DNA of 64,000 bases, from the NCBI GenBank assembly GCA_013350335.1, contig CM023533.1, positions 29,122,869 through 29,186,868 on the forward strand, in the 5' to 3' direction. Position numbers and translations under genes: made by a program. Positions within the stretch are counted from its first letter, which is position 1; every line of letters starts with the position of its first letter. This DNA is from Chimonanthus salicifolius. Taxonomy: Eukaryota; Streptophyta; Magnoliopsida; Laurales; Calycanthaceae. This document shows, one piece after another, positions 11,412 to 27,087 of the stretch. Below the pieces are notes generated by a model. The model ran no database searches. It was not told the origin of the DNA and saw nothing but the letters and a program-made list of their open reading frames with translations.

Positions 11412-12799
11412 CCCTTCCGAAAGGCCTTCCTTGATCCTTGTACTTGGTCATTTCTTTGGATTTCCCTTTTCTGCTTCATACTTTCCACAAGATATTTGGG
11501 GACAATGATCATTCCTCAAGAAGTTTCGTCAGCATCCATATTCAAGCTATTTTCCTGTTTCCGCCCATTCTGTGTCATACACCTTAGAAAATTAATTTTG
11601 ATGGGAAAATTGCAAAAAAAGTACCCTAACCAATTAAGGTTAAAAAAAATAAGCCCATTTTAAAAAGGGACTCCTAGAAGGCCTTCAAGACTTGGACTCG
11701 AGCTTCCTGCCCTCACCATTGACTTCCCATGCCTGACACTACATCTAGCAATGGGACTTAGATCAGGCTAAAACCAGTCCACCTCAACCCAACCCAAAGA
11801 TAGCAGGATTGAATTAGAAGCCGCTGGGTCCAGCAGTTTAGATTTTAAAGGCTGAAAAAATTGGGTCAAATAGGCACATGGAGAAAAAGACCCGGGTCTT
11901 AGACCCGACCTGAGATTGTTATGTATTAAACAAAAGTCACTTGTATAGAGCGGTTAAGTGCAAATGAGCTGAACTAACTATGCCTATAGCTTGATTTAAT
12001 AGCTGAGCTCAAGCTTGGCTCAATAAGCTTTGAACAAGCTTGAGCTTGGCCTGAATCGAGTTGAATAGAATCAAATCAAGCTCACAGAGGTGATCATTAT
12101 GATTGTTGTATTGCTACAACTGGTATGAATGGTTTTAAAGGTAGTATCTGGGAACTTTCATCCTATTAATAATGGTCGTAGCATGGGTTAGGATTGAAAC
12201 TCAAAAGATGAATGCCATTGACAAAAAGAATGAGGTTGGGGCGTTGGGCCGTGCAGAGTTAAAATCTTAAGAGTCAGGCTGGGTTTCTGGAAACCAAGCT
12301 CAAACCACCTGAGTTGCACCACAGGCTACACCTCACTACCCTTTTGAAACCACTCAATGAAATCCATCCCCTACCTCACTAAGATATCTAAATGCCAAGG
12401 CCATCTAGATATCTCCGGTACTACGAGAAATTATCCATTGTGAACAGGTCCACAATGAATTTGCGTGAACTTTTAATCACAACCCTTATATTGAGATTTT
12501 GGAAGAACCTAAAAAGTAAGAGCGAATAGCTTTATGCTCATCCAAGGGTAGTGTTGAAAGTTCACACCAATTTTTGTGAACTAGATCACAACCGATAATT
12601 TCTCCGTCCTATTGGTCCCACCTTACTCAAGTAGAACCTCATTTTGTTACTACATTTGCCTTTTACTTGAATTAGATGACAGATTTGATTTCCCATATGC
12701 ACCATGAGGATGAATATAACCCACCCCCCCCTCTCCTCTCCCAAAACCAAAAAAAGACCCACTAAGATATTAATTACAATGATTAATGCGTAACAAGCA
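11412..12799. other. intergenic region downstream of CTC1
   Basis: Contains scattered GACCCG and GAGCTTGAGC-like words typical of degenerate MITE bodies (11740-12080), but I could not define ends. No gene recognised. The CTC1 3' UTR and polyadenylation site should lie in the right-hand part. Confidence 0.45.
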
Positions 12800-15700
12800 C
12801 TACCTGATTCCAATTTCTTTGAGGATGCTCCTTGCCTCTGTTAGAGGATCTACACACCTGACCTCACTGGCCCATATATTCTGCATGGACTGCACTGTAA
12901 CCTGCATTTCTATTAGCTCCCTGTCTAAGCACCTAATTGCATCTGAATTCATCAAGCTCCCCACAACATTCTAGCAAGAAAATTTGAGATTAGATCACCA
13001 TTTCCAGATATTTGAAGGATGTCAAAACACAATTAACAACAGGAGAAGATATAAATACTGGTATATCTTTCAGAGGGGGGAAAAAAGAAGATATGAATCT
13101 GGTAATTGATAGCTTTTCTGAAGTTGAAAATTGAAATAACTGGGACTGGATACTTGACAACTAGAGCTGTGTTTGGATGGGGAGAAGTGAGGAGACTTCT
13201 CCTCCATTCTCCTGAGTTCCCCTGTTTGGATGAGAAGGGAAGGAGAAAGTGGGGCCCACAGTTTTCCTCACTTCTAGGAGAAGGTTGATGTCTCCAACCT
13301 TAGCAGGAGACACTCACCTTCTCCTCAGTTCTACTCCAGGAGACACTGGGAGAAGTCTCCTGCTTTAAGTTCTTCCTATCCAAACATAGCCTTGGTTCAC
13401 CATATTACACAGTTTTCTTTCTATCTGGTAAACAGTTTTCTTTCCATCTGGTAAACATGGCACGCCTTCATAAATATCCAAACTGTTCACTTATCAGTCA
13501 TAAGCCTCCCCCTGCAGAATCCTGTCTCGAGGGAAAATGAATTAGTTCTTCTCCCTCAACCGCCTGTTTTGATTCCTATAGAAGTCCTTCAAACAAATGG
13601 TTCTGGTGAAACTCCATGTGATATCTGGGCTCTCATACATTCAAGAAGGGCCTATTGGGTAATCAGAATGAACCTCATACATGGTCAGTGATATGTATAA
13701 AACCCAGTCACCAGTAAAGAACTTGAATGCATCTTTTCCATGAAATAGTGAAGTCCTACTAAATTTATAAATATTGAGAAAAAACGTTTGTCTAGTGAAA
13801 TTCTCAGATAAAATTAACAACACTAAATATGAGAAGCAATGTGATAAAGAGAGCACATTTGTAAGTGAGTTGTTAATACAATAACACCTCAACGGTCAGT
13901 GACTGTGACAAGTTCTTGTACCCTTTTTTTCAGAACAAAAGAATCTGAAACAAAGAAAAGTACAATACTTCTGCAGAGGGTGGAAAATATATGAATCCTA
14001 TCTCAGAAAAAAATGTCTTTGTGTTCATCCATCAACTGGATAAAAATAAGATATGTTAGTCATATAATCTTGCATTTCATCAAGTGCACATGTCACATTC
14101 CACGGCTTTGCATCATCATCGTCATCATCATAGCCAATTTTTTTTTGAAGACATCATCATCATAGCCAATTTTCCATATATCAGGGACCAGCTTTCAGTT
14201 TTTCGCTTCCATTCTACCCTAACTATCATTCTTTACCCCTTCCATCTATGTTTACAAAGGTCTCCCTCTCCTTCTTGTTCCTTCTGCCTGCATCTTTTCA
14301 ATTTTTTGGACCAAGGCATTTTTGGTAGACTATAACTTTCTACCTAGTGATAAGCCATCTTAAAACCACAAAAGATTCCAATCACAAACAGTATTCAAAA
14401 TCTATTGCCAACAGTCCTTGAACCACCACACACCCACCGTCACCCATGGTTTTAAAATTCACCCAGCGAGTCTGAACCAACTCGGATTCAATCCCTCTTG
14501 ATACGACAACTCCTATATGACTTGGGTCAACTCCTATTATTTTCACCCAATTCAGAGTATGACTATCGATTCCAAGTCCAGCTCGACCTATATGACTCAG
14601 ACTCGGTCTCTACTGAGTTTGAGACCGAGTGTGATATTTAAAAGCTTGCCACAACCCGATCTCTGTTTTCTGCCAGTACCCCTACACAATCATTTCCTGT
14701 GAACTGAATGTCCCAAAGTTTGAATATAATGGAGTAATATATCTTAGCTTCGGATTAAACCCCCATTTTTTAGTATGTCTAAACCAATTTCAGTTGTTCA
14801 CATTGGGCCTTAAAATCCCTAGTTATGGTCATCCAATCAAGATAAATTTGTCTTAACCCATTTTTTTTAAAAAAAGATTGAATTTGGTGCAACTAGTCCA
14901 AGCAGTATAAATCCTCCCATTTCCCTCTCCCTTTGTGGACCAAGGTTGGTACCATATATTGGTTCACTAGCAAAGTATTTGCAGAACAAAAAAAAACTAT
15001 GTTATTTCACCTTAAAACCATGTATATAACAAAGATAGAATGCCCCTAAAAGAATTAGTGATCATCTAAATGCTTAGATGCCTAGACACTTCGTATATGC
15101 TCTACCTATCATGCAGGAAAGTTGTACCAATGTCAGACACCTAGACACTTATGGATACCTTGTGAGACATGCTTTAACTATCCAAGTTATCCTAGGTTTG
15201 TTATGTTTGAATTCACAATTTCTTTTCTTTTTTTTTTTGGTGGTGAAATAAAAAATGCACTAATAGCGGCTAAAAGAAATTATTTCTATTAAAAAAAAGA
15301 CACTCATGTGACATTAACATGCATGTAAAATTTATTTATGTAGACCTTTTTTTAAAAAAAAAAAAAAGAACTTGTTTATGTAGAAGTAAGAATAATAACA
15401 GCGTAGGTAAAATGTTTCAAGTAAATAAATCATGATCACCAATGGATAGGAAGAAAAAATTCAAGGCAATTTGGGGGGATCCTCCTAAGTGGTTCCTTGT
15501 GCAAAAAAAGTAAAAGACAAGTTCTTTCAATGTTACATAGAATTTAGGGTGGTTAAAATCATATGTCAATATTATGTGATGTCAATTGGAACAGATAGGA
15601 GAGTGAAATACACACATTAATGCACAAGTACCCTATAGTTCCACCAACAATGATGCATAAACTAAAAACATAATACTCAAAACAATCAAGGTTCAATCAG

Positions 15701-18700
15701 GGGCAAACAATGCATGTTGGGAAATGTTTCCAATGCTTTTGGTTGGGTTCACTAACAACACAGCAGGTTCTGTCTTCACTGATCAAGGATGTGTCAATAA
15801 AAAGGTCCAAGATAAACACCCTAGGACCTACCTCAATCACTTGTGTTGGTTGAATGACTTTCATAGTCCATCAGGAGCTCGCTAAATGGACAACGGATTT
15901 TAATGTGACAAATTTAGCCCCACAACCTTTTACAAGCTTTCAACAAGATGATGGATGCACTGTCCAAAAAGGGAATAAAAAAAGTAATAAGAGGCATCCT
16001 GGGGCACATGGTCCAGCCTCTCATAATGATCCCTGTGTATCTAAGGTGGGGCCACTGTCAAATATAAAGACCTTCTCACAGTAATATACTGTGAAGACTT
16101 TGCACCAGATCAGATTTCAGACACAGATGATTGCTAAAATCAGTCATGAAATTGTGAAATCAAGGTCGCATACACGTCCCAGATCTAAGCCACCCTTGAG
16201 AGGACAACTGGAAGCCCCGCATGGACACTAAATAAAAATAAGGCAGACTTCATTAAAATAATTAACTCGAATAAATACTGACATTTTCAATAACAATAGC
16301 AATAACAAAAAGATGCTGTAAACAACACATGGACCACAATAAGAGGAACAAGACAATTGAGCTATGCAGTCCAACTGTGCAGCCGTAATGTATAGGGAAC
16401 AGATAATGAGTTATCCACATGAAATGTACATGTGGGGTTGGCATGATGAGTAGACCAGCTTTTTCTTTAAACCAGTGGATCCTGTTTTGCGTGTTTGGAA
16501 TCACCATAGGGGCATTGTTAGGTATTTGTGAATGTATGTACGTCCATATAAATAAAACCAATGGGAGAAGTTGTTGCATGACAACATCATTTAGTTTGAT
16601 GTTTACAGTCAATGAAAGAGAAGGGTGTACATATATCCAATAGTACCATAGAATTTCACATCAATATATATAGCACAAAAGTGCCACATTCATGGCAGCA
16701 ACATAGAAGCAAGCCTAAAAAGTTCCCTGTGGTTGTAGGAAAACCTCATGAATAATAAAGTGAAGGAGGAAAATGATATGATAAAAAATTGTACGAGGCA
16801 TTAGATAGAGAGGAAAGAGCTCACCATGACTGAACCACGACATGCATTCAGGAAGATGAACTTGAGGAGGCTCTCATCTGAACTGCTTAAGACTTGATTT
16901 GAGTTCACAGAAAATGAAAAATCCAGACATGATGAATCAACCATAGCTCCAGAGTTCTTAATTGTTATTCTGTGGTGCTTCGTTAGCAATTTTTCCAAAT
17001 CATAAGTGGTGGTATTTTGCATACTGTTGTTTCTCTTTATCTTCAAGCTTCCACAGCTAATGCTGTTGCTGAAAGCCCCAGCTGTCGTGTTATGAAGCCG
17101 GAGCAATGTCTCTGCTCTCTCAGCATCAGCCCAGCAACAACACAAGGATGAACCATCATCTGTTTGGGGAAAATCACTTTAAATGAAAGATTAAAAACTG
17201 AATATATGGTCATCAGATACTTTAAAAGGTAGGTACTTTATAACCCATTCTCAAGAATTGGATCACATTCTTCATATGGCCCTAGATTATCATGAGAAAC
17301 TAGATGAGTCGAAAAATCCATCAATTTGGAGAGCTTCTAACAGGAAATCATAAAACAAAGAGGCCTAGGTCCATAGTACATAGGTCCAAATTCGTTTTCC
17401 ACTAAAATAGAGTGTGGGACCATACTTCTAGATGTCTAGAAAATGCAAGCAACAAAATAGATGGAAATTGCATGTAAGGATCTTGGATTATCCTTGACTT
17501 GGTCAACAAACAACTCCTTTTTTTATATGATGGAGAACCCCAAGATCCCCACCTCTCCCCAAGTATGAGAGCATTGGGTAAAACTCAGGATCATCGGTAA
17601 AAAAATCACTTTTACCGAGATATCGGTGTCTCGGCTGATATCTCGGATCTGATATTGGCTGATCTCGGCCAATATCTCTCTCTCTCTCTCCCCTACTTTT
17701 TTTTGGGCAAATATCGACCGATTAAATGTGTATCAGCCGATATCGGCAAGATCTCGGCCATATCGACCGAGATATCTCGGTGTTCAAAAACTCAAGATTT
17801 GTAACCCTGCTCAGGATGCATGGAGACCCCTGCAAGCCATGTGCATGGAGTTACTATGGGACTCAAACCTGAGATCTTTGGTTCCTGAGCCAGAGTGTCA
17901 ACCAGTTGAGTTACCCCATGCAGGGTAACAAGCAACTACATTGCCCTAGATTATCATGAGAAATTAGATGACTGAAAAAAAAAAATCAATTTGGAGAGCT
18001 TTTAATGGGAAAACCATTAAATAAAGAGGCCTACGTCCACAGTACATGGGTCCACATTCGTTTTCAACTAAAATGGAGTGTGGGACCATGCTTCTGGAGG
18101 TCTAGAAAATGCAAGCAACAAAGATGAACGAAAATTACATGCAAGGATCTTGGATTATCCTTGACTTGGTCAACAAGCAACCCAAGAAAGAAAAAGGAGT
18201 TGGAGCCTTACCATAGAGAGATTCTCTCTCCCTCAGTTTGATCATTTTTTAGATTTATTTAAGTTAATTTTCGTGATTTTCAATAACAGTCACATTTCAA
18301 AGTCTAATTCGATGTCTAATTTATACGAAATTGAAATCATTGGGCTTATTCAATGACCTACAAACGAGCCCAAGTCTGTGCTATTTTGACATGTACAGAA
18401 GATGTTACGACCAATTTTATAGTAGGGCAAGGAAAAGTGATGAATTACTTTAGATTCTTTACTAGTAAAAGGAGGTGGAAGCTTGTCTCTATCTTAGAGC
18501 TTACTTGGAGAGGAAGGAGGCAATTTAGTTAATTTCTATTTCGTGTTTGTCTATGTGTCAATTTTTTATTGGAGAAAAAAGTAAATGATGTGTCAAGTTG
18601 TGACAGGTGCATAAGGGTGTTCATGGATTGGTGACATGGCACCTGTAGAACACTACAAATACAGCGTCTTGGAACACACTCAATTGACATAACAATTTGT

Positions 18701-21700
18701 TTTGTGTGATTTTATTGAACTCTTGGTGAATTTATCTTTGAGAATTCTTGTTACGTCATGTTTCAAGTTTTCTTTTTCATTCATTGAGTGTGTTGATTTC
18801 TTGTGTGCAAATCAAACATTCAAGGTGTTCATTGGTGGACTGCATTTCTTCAAAGAAAGAGAATCATACTTAAGTTCACCACATCAATTGGATTTCCTCA
18901 ATTCGACTGAGCCCAATCCTGTAGCTTTATTTCTATGTGGATCTTGTAAAAGGATCCTAATGCAATTTTAATTTGAAAATTTGAATTTTGGTTTCACTCA
19001 ATTTTATTTGAGCTAATTTTCATTTTTCCTTTGGATTAGCAATAGTCTAAATCTTAAAATTTCATATTGTGGTTCTAAGGTTCTTTCATTTAGAACCTAG
19101 GACTACCTCAGTTTTTCAAGCACTCAAGGTATTCATAATATGAAACCTATCAATTAAATGTAAACATAAAGATCTCTCATAAAAATGATAAACACAAATG
19201 CTCCCAATATGGGTTTGATCAGTAACAAATGCAGGATGAAGGGTCCATGTGATCATCAGACTGGTATCGCCAAACAAAATAGCCAACAATACTAGCTAAT
19301 AAACACCCAAACAGCAGAACCAAAACCTGCTAGGACAACACAATTAAGAACCAGATATACTTAAAATCTAAATATTTGGCTAGGACATGCCATGAGGCAA
19401 CAATCTGTCATGAAAACCACATAAAAAGCTTACCCAATACAAAACCAGCTAGTGGGATTTTAACAATTGGCTTCCTGGAATGCTCCTTTAGTTTAGGTTT
19501 TCCAACTCTGCATGTGCGACTTTCCAGCACCAGAATATGGACAGCCAGAACCTACAGAATCACTCATACGAAATTAGTATCATTCTCCAAGACTCCAACA
19601 GAGATAAACTTCTCAGAATGAAATCTAAAAGAAGATAAGAATTTCAATACATTCAAAATAATTAAATTTAAAGCATATCTAAAATTTTAATGCATAATGG
19701 ACCATAGACCACAATGCATAAACTCACCCTGCAACGAAACTGTAGTGGCTTGCTTTCCAAGCACTTAATCATCAGCCCTGAAATCAAACTCACAGGAATT
19801 GGATCCAAGTGAGCTGTAGCACATTTGTCACTGTACATGTGATCAACTTCCTTAATTGAGTTGATCTCAATGAAAGATGAAGGGGTCAACATCAATTCAA
19901 ACTGCCTCCTGGAAGTTCTGTAACTGGATGGAAAATAGTCAAGAATGAGTAGGGTTGAACAAACACATTACACAACACATCTAATTCATTTGAGATTAGG
20001 CTCCATGCTTTTGTATTGATATCAATAATGGTGAAAATGGGTAAATAGACACAAAGAAGTGTTTATTGTGCTACCATAAATAGCAAGCAAAGAGTAATAT
20101 AATGAAATGAGAAGTGAAATTACAGGAATTTACTAGGTAATTAATTGAAAAATAAAAAACATCGATTAAATAATTTCATACCTTGTCATAAGAACACGGT
20201 AAAAGGTTGCATGTACGCCTGGTCCAAAACCAATAGGATAAGCAAGCTTACCGATACTACCATGAATTCTTACCTGTGTGGTAAAAATAATATGGTAAGA
20301 CACCAACTATATATTTTAACTCCAATAAGAAAAGTTAAGGCAAGAAACTGGCAATTACCATGTAGTGGCCTTCACAGACATGAATACAAATGTTATTTGG
20401 CACTTCCTGAAAGACCCTATGATTAAAATTCCCAATGTTTTTACAACGTAGAAGTAAATTAGTATCAGATGCATGGCAACTATGCACATCCAGTACGTTT
20501 CCATATACTGACACTAGATTCCCCTCAGGCAACTTGTATTCACAAACAGAATGTCTAGAAGGCTGTTGTGGTGCTTCCATCATAGTCTGGATGCATTCGG
20601 ATACACTGACAACCTCTCTTAAAATGCCAAAGGGCCTTGCCAACTCATCTATCAATGCTTCAGTGAGGCAGGTAACTTCAGCAAAGAGATGCTTATTGAA
20701 ATCTGAAACTGTACTGCCATATGGATTTAGAGATCTATAGAACAACAGTTCACCATGAGGGGAATTTCTAAAAGGAGGCCCATCATTTCTTACAGAAGAA
20801 ATTACTGATGTACAGTCTTGAGGTGACTCAATTTGCTGAAGAACCTCAATGGAAGAGAATGAAAAACTCCATAGAGGTGTTTGGGAAGTGACAAGAAATT
20901 TATTGCCATCAGCACATTCAATATGATCCTTTAAGTTGCACATAAGATCTGCCTTTGCACACTTCATTATATAATAGACACCAATCTGTAGTACCTGAAA
21001 AATGATGATACACAGTCTAGTCAAAAGAATTTATGATGCCTCTAAAAGAGATCTCTCTTAGAGACCTATGTGGGACCCTCCAATGATCAATCTAAACTCT
21101 TCACACTCATCTAACCCCTGTGAATTGGTATATATCTCAAATTGGCACTGATGCGGGACAAAAGTGAAGTGTCCTAAAAATAAGGTTATAACATTAAAAA
21201 CCCTAGATCTAAGAATGTAATAAAGGAAAATAAGAAATATGAATAATAACTACTACTATATGATATGCAATGAAAATGCTAATTTAAGAAGATAGTATTC
21301 TGTAATCAATGATTAAATGCAAATAACATTACAAAATCAAAAGAACTAAAGAGATCCATAGCAAGTAAACATATTAAACCAGAGAAGTAATCACAAATCG
21401 AAATTAGGGCCCCCAAATATCTTAAGATTAGATTCAAGATGTCCAAGATTTCCCAAACAAGTGAAAAAGTATAGATTCTCAATGAAAAATCAAGACTTTT
21501 GAATCCAAACCCAAAAACACTTGAAATAGATTTAAGAAAGGAGAGGGCTTACTACACAAAAAAGATGGCAGCAGGGTGGCCAAAGCAGAATGCAATAGAA
21601 GCCAAAAAAATGACATAGATAACCTTGTCCATCCAATCCGTCCGTATAGACGTACGGCCGGGTGGGGTTCAGGTTGTGCGACCTACAAAGTTCAGATTTG

Positions 21701-24700
21701 GCCTTGGTTGGGTTGGATATGGGTTTACTTGGGATTTTTGGGCTGTTTAGGGTTCCAAAAATGTGGGAAAATTAGGGAAGTTGGAGAAGAAAGAAAAGGA
21801 CAAGAACAAAATAATGAGTGTTTACACCCCTACCCCTGGTAAATTAGATATTTAGATCCCTACCTAATTTCTTACTATTTCAAGTTCAATTAATTGTTGG
21901 ATAAATTCATGTTATATGGAACTGAATCTTTGTAGCTTTCAGGATGATACTTAAAGTGATCAAATCACAGTGTCTCAATATGAGCAAAAACAATTCAAAC
22001 CCACCCGCGCCCATGCAACAAAACCCATCCAGTTGGGCCCCATATATGACCTCACATTTCATGAATCAAAACAATTAACTAAAACCTCCACTAGTCCACT
22101 CACAGGCAACCAAATGTCATTTTGATCAGTATGTATTCTATATTCAATGCATGCTAAACACATGATAAACTTCTATAATCTATACACATTCAATCTAATA
22201 GTGAATATAATCCCTGTCAAAGTGGCAATAAGGACTATGCCAGCTCAGATGTGAGGATGAGATCCAACAGCTTGCCATCACAAAGGTAGACAGACTGATA
22301 GCTTTGACCTGAGCCCGTCTCAATCAGATATTTGGACCTGAAGTTTTAGATATCCGACACCCTGGCCTGTGGGTATGAGCCAAAACCTAAACATGATAAC
22401 CCAGGCTCCAAAACCCAACAAACAGGCCCAAAATGTCAACAATGTTATATTGGATATCAAATTTAACTACAGTAAAGATTAGTAGGAGAAAGACCAATTT
22501 CCACCTGATACATGTTGAAGCTCTCAGACTTGAACTCCAGCTCAACCTTCCATGCACTTGGTCTGTCAGCCACATTCCCCAGAGTCTTACTGTTAACATC
22601 AAACAAGACACCAGGTACAAGCAGTCCCTCATTGTTGACACTTCTAACAATGATAAAACATGGAATTTCAGGAGAGCTATATGCATTGCTAGGTTTCTTC
22701 TCACTAAGTACACTCCCTCCCGTGCCAGTTGCTTCTAAATTATTCCTGTAACTAAGAGGGAAGGTTCCATCCAATGAATGGGTGATCTTCTGTCTCTTGA
22801 ACTGTATTTTTTCTAAATAATCTTTCTTTTCAGATTCCGAGGGTGCTTTGAGATTGCATCCAGAATATTCCAACAGTTTGCCATCACCATTTTCCTCAAG
22901 GAGAAATAAATTGTATGGAAGGACTATAGCTTCAGCAAAGAAGCTTGATCTGTTTGAGATATTCAGTTTATCTTGAAGCTGAAACAATTCAGAAACATTA
23001 TATATTGTTATTAACATTCATAGCAAGGTACTGATGATAATCGGGTAATAACAGAGGCAGGCACAAATAGAACATACACTGTCAATGGCAGGAAACTTGT
23101 GTGTTAGCAAAAGCAGATGATATATTCTTCCACCTTTTCCCTTAAAATCATCACTTCTATCCTTCTGTTTCGAAAGAGATAGGGAAACGTTTAGACAAGT
23201 CGCATTCCTCAAACACAAGTAGACGTAGACTGTCAGATGATTTAGTTCCCTCTTCAGTGGGGCATGCTGAAAGATACTTCTGCATGAAAATGCCTCATTC
23301 TTGGGAACTTCCAAAGGATTTACTTGTAAAGGTAAGCCTTCTAGAACAAGTTTATAGTCTTTAACCTATAAAATAGATGAAAGGCATAAGAAACTTAAAT
23401 TGAAACACGGCATTAAGAAGGATTCAATGGTGAAACCCCACAAGGGATTCGAGTCCACTTTGAAATCCACTTGTCCACCTTACCTTTAGAGATGAAAACA
23501 TCATTAAGAAGGTTTAATTACTAAATATGCTAGACAGACTTAGCTTTGACTCAACTGAAAACTAGACTTCAAAATACCTTCACTCTCATGGAGGAAAAAA
23601 AAGATCCTGCCTAGTTTTTGTTGACAGATGCCCCAAATAACCTTGAAAACTGAGATCTTATAGGGCACTGCCCTACCCAAATACATTTCACCAACTTCCA
23701 TTCTCTGTAAGTCCTACCAAAAATCTAAACCCCTCCTCCAAAACAACACCCACTTTTCTACTGTTAGCCCAGTCAGCATGAGCTTCTTAATGAAACCCAT
23801 TCAGAATAAGTTCCATGGTTCGTGTGGTATGGATTGCCATAATTGCCATGTGTAGATGATTCAAAACAAAGTCTTTGGAAGACTAAACTCAAAAACATTT
23901 CCAAATCTTAAATAACAGAAATTATAGGCCTTAAATAACACAGAGTAAACAGCATTAGACATCACCTCATACAAGTTACCAACATCATCATGTGATAGAA
24001 AATCAGGTACAACAACATCAATGCAGCCTGTTGCATCAACCAACTGCAACCTTCCCGAAGTTGGACAAATCTGAATGCACAAACAAATATAAAGAATAAC
24101 AACCCAAATTCTATTTGCACACCATACGTTTATGGAGAACCACACGTTAATGTTAACTTCTGTGCAAATGTAGATGTATAAATTTGTGTATTCAGAGGAA
24201 CGACTTCAATAATTGCAATTACTGGGTGCATAAAACATTACAAACAAAATTAACCTTTAGAGTGCCCACCAAAACAACACCAAGATCTTCACTTGATATA
24301 ATTCGTCTGATCAATTCGGGGTAAGATTTCCCTTCACATGAGAGAGAGCTAGGCTCCTTGTTTATTCCACTTGCTTCAATATCCTTCAGCTTTGGTGACT
24401 GTAAATTCACCCACAATGATTGACACTTGCTGATAAAATTAGACATGGGCACTGCCTAAAAAAGAGGACATTATCCAAAATAATAGGATCATTAGATGAT
24501 ATCCTTCAATAATCAGTCAGATACTTATAGCAGTAGCTTAGAAGACTAGTGAAAACTCTAGGGAGGACCAGTTTTCCATATTTCTCAAGATACCATGTTT
24601 TAATTTTTTACTAAACAGTTATCCCTTTTCACACACCCACCACATTGTGAATTGGATAAAATTCAGCAATAAATAATTTAGTACTGTGAAAATGAAAAGC

Positions 24701-27030
24701 ATCTCCCTAGTGTCTTCTTAGCACAGATGAGGAGTTATTGACACTGAGCCTCAATATACCGATACTCTGGTGTTGTGCTGCAGGATTTCAAGGAGTCATT
24801 GTTAGTGATCCAAATGAATTGACATTATAAATTAATAGAAGACACTCTGAATCAGAATTCTTGGAAATATTCCAGATTTAAAGTTCCTAGTCGTCCGATA
24901 TTTGGCCCGTATACCTGGACCATGAGTGCACTCACTTCTTAATAAATTTAATCTATCTGTTGGACAATGGTCAAAGAGTAAGATGTTCCAACATGATAGA
25001 TCATCGGAAATTCCCCCATCAACAACGGCACTCATGAGATCTATGTTTACATATTTTGTACCCCATATGAACAGAATCTTGCAATTTAGGCTATCCAGCA
25101 AAGCAAGCAAACTAAACATTTTCCGAGGCACATGATCCCACAAGTCTTTGCAAATGTTAACCCACAAGCCTTAAGACTAAACTTTTTTCATGAAAAAGAA
25201 GAAGTAATTTAAGTAAATTATTTGACAAAGAGATCCCTTTCTTCTAAATGGTAAAATGACTCAAACACAACCTTCATCAAACACCCTACTAGCATGCTAC
25301 AAACTCTTGTTAACAAAGAAGTGATATTCTTGCATACCAATTTCAGGGGACCAAAGTTTGGTTCTTTGCGACAGATGCCTGAATCATGCTTGCAGAATTC
25401 TGTGAATAATCCATGCTGTAAATAGAAATTTAAGAGTAGGGTACAAAGGATGCCAATAGAATGATTCTCATAGAGCAACAACAAAGTATACCAATTTACC
25501 CGAGTATGGAAGGCAGATGAAGGTAAGCTTGAAGTAGCATATTTCTGTGCCAATCCTTCCTTCTGAGGACATGTTGCAAACACTGAATGTCAACTCATTG
25601 TGAACATAAAACTTTCTATATCCTGACGCTGGAAAATGATTCCCTCACCAACTACACATGCAATGTAATTCATGTTTGGACTATGAGCCCCACTTCTCCT
25701 GATGTTGATTAATCCAGACACCTACAACACCAGTTTATGAACTGCCCAAACTGATTCTGTCCAACTTTGGCCACAGCACAGGATTGATAAAGCCTTCCCA
25801 CTGATAAAACAATGTTGAGGCCCAGAGTTGGAACAGGTCAGTGGGGGTGAAGGCCCAGTTTGACAAGGAATCATAAAACAAGAGGTCAAAGCCCAAAAGA
25901 AATTATGATGTTTAGCTGGCATCATATAATCATCATTTTCACGAAATGCAGTATAATTACAATATTTAAATTGATAACATGAGCAAAATGAACATGTAGT
26001 TAAAAGTGGAGTCTAAGATAACAAGCAAATTACATGTCGTGATCCTAGTATTTCCTTCTCGGATAAAGTTCCAGCAAATTTTCTCTTGAAGCACGACACC
26101 ATAAGCAATGCCCTGATAACCATAATGAGACATATATATGGTAAGCAGCAACAAGTGAATTTAACAGCAGACAGGACAGGACTTTCTGGTTTGACCAGGT
26201 TCAATTGCAACCTATGTTGCATGAGTACAAGTGCATGTGTCAGAGTCCGAAACCAGTGTGAGGTATCAAATTTGGCCATTCCAAAAGAAAGAACTCACAG
26301 ACTCAGAATAAGATTTGAATTGATTTAAATTTATATTGCTTTAAAATGAAAAAAAAAAATGTGAAAATGACACTAATAGAAAATAACGCATTAGTTTTAC
26401 TTTAAACAATCAAACAACAAACATATCAATATTTAAGTGAGTTTTCAAAAAGAGAAAGGTGAGATACTATTTTCAACATCTTTGGAAAATAATATTAAAA
26501 TGTAATACAAAAGTCCATAAAGAGTCTATTATGGGTGCACCACACATTTTGAAGAGTCCATACAACATGGATTGAAATTGTAAGATTCAACAAAATGGTC
26601 CAGCAAGAAAACTGCTTTTGGGGCATGAACCATCTAAATAGAGCAGTTTGACTGTCAAACTATTCCAACGGCCTGGTTTTTTCAAAATAATTAATACTTA
26701 ATAATGAAGTAAAAAAAGAAAAAAAATTAAAATTTTCAACTAACCCTAGTTATCTCTATTCTCTTTTCTTCCGCTACCCACAACCCTCATAATTTGAGCA
26801 ATAGATCATCTCTTCCTTCACTAGCAAATTGACAAGCAAAAGTCACTCGCTTTCCTTTATCTCTCTCCTTTTTTAATCCCTTTCTCAGTAGAAATACAAA
26901 TTTTAGTTATATTGATAAAATTATATTTTTTTATAATAAATAATACAATGATATGTTTCCACGATTCAACCCAATTTGAACCCTCTGCCAAGACCGACCT
27001 TGGCCTTGAGCAATTCAATGATTAGTCTAG

Positions 27031-27087
<57 letters not shown>

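Larger units (their letters stand above)
17279..18186. repeat. ~240-bp diverged tandem duplication split by a SINE
   Basis: 17279-17515 and 17943-18184 are direct copies: both begin gccctagattatcatgagaa and both end with gatcttggattatccttgac ggtcaacaa words. They differ by scattered substitutions and small indels. The 17516-17926 segment between them is a SINE carrying a hAT MITE. All lie in CTC1 intron 14. Confidence 0.9.

Noticed and set aside
14084..14335. 83-aa His-rich open frame
   Set aside because: Composed of a CAT/CATCATCAT microsatellite inside CTC1 intron 15.
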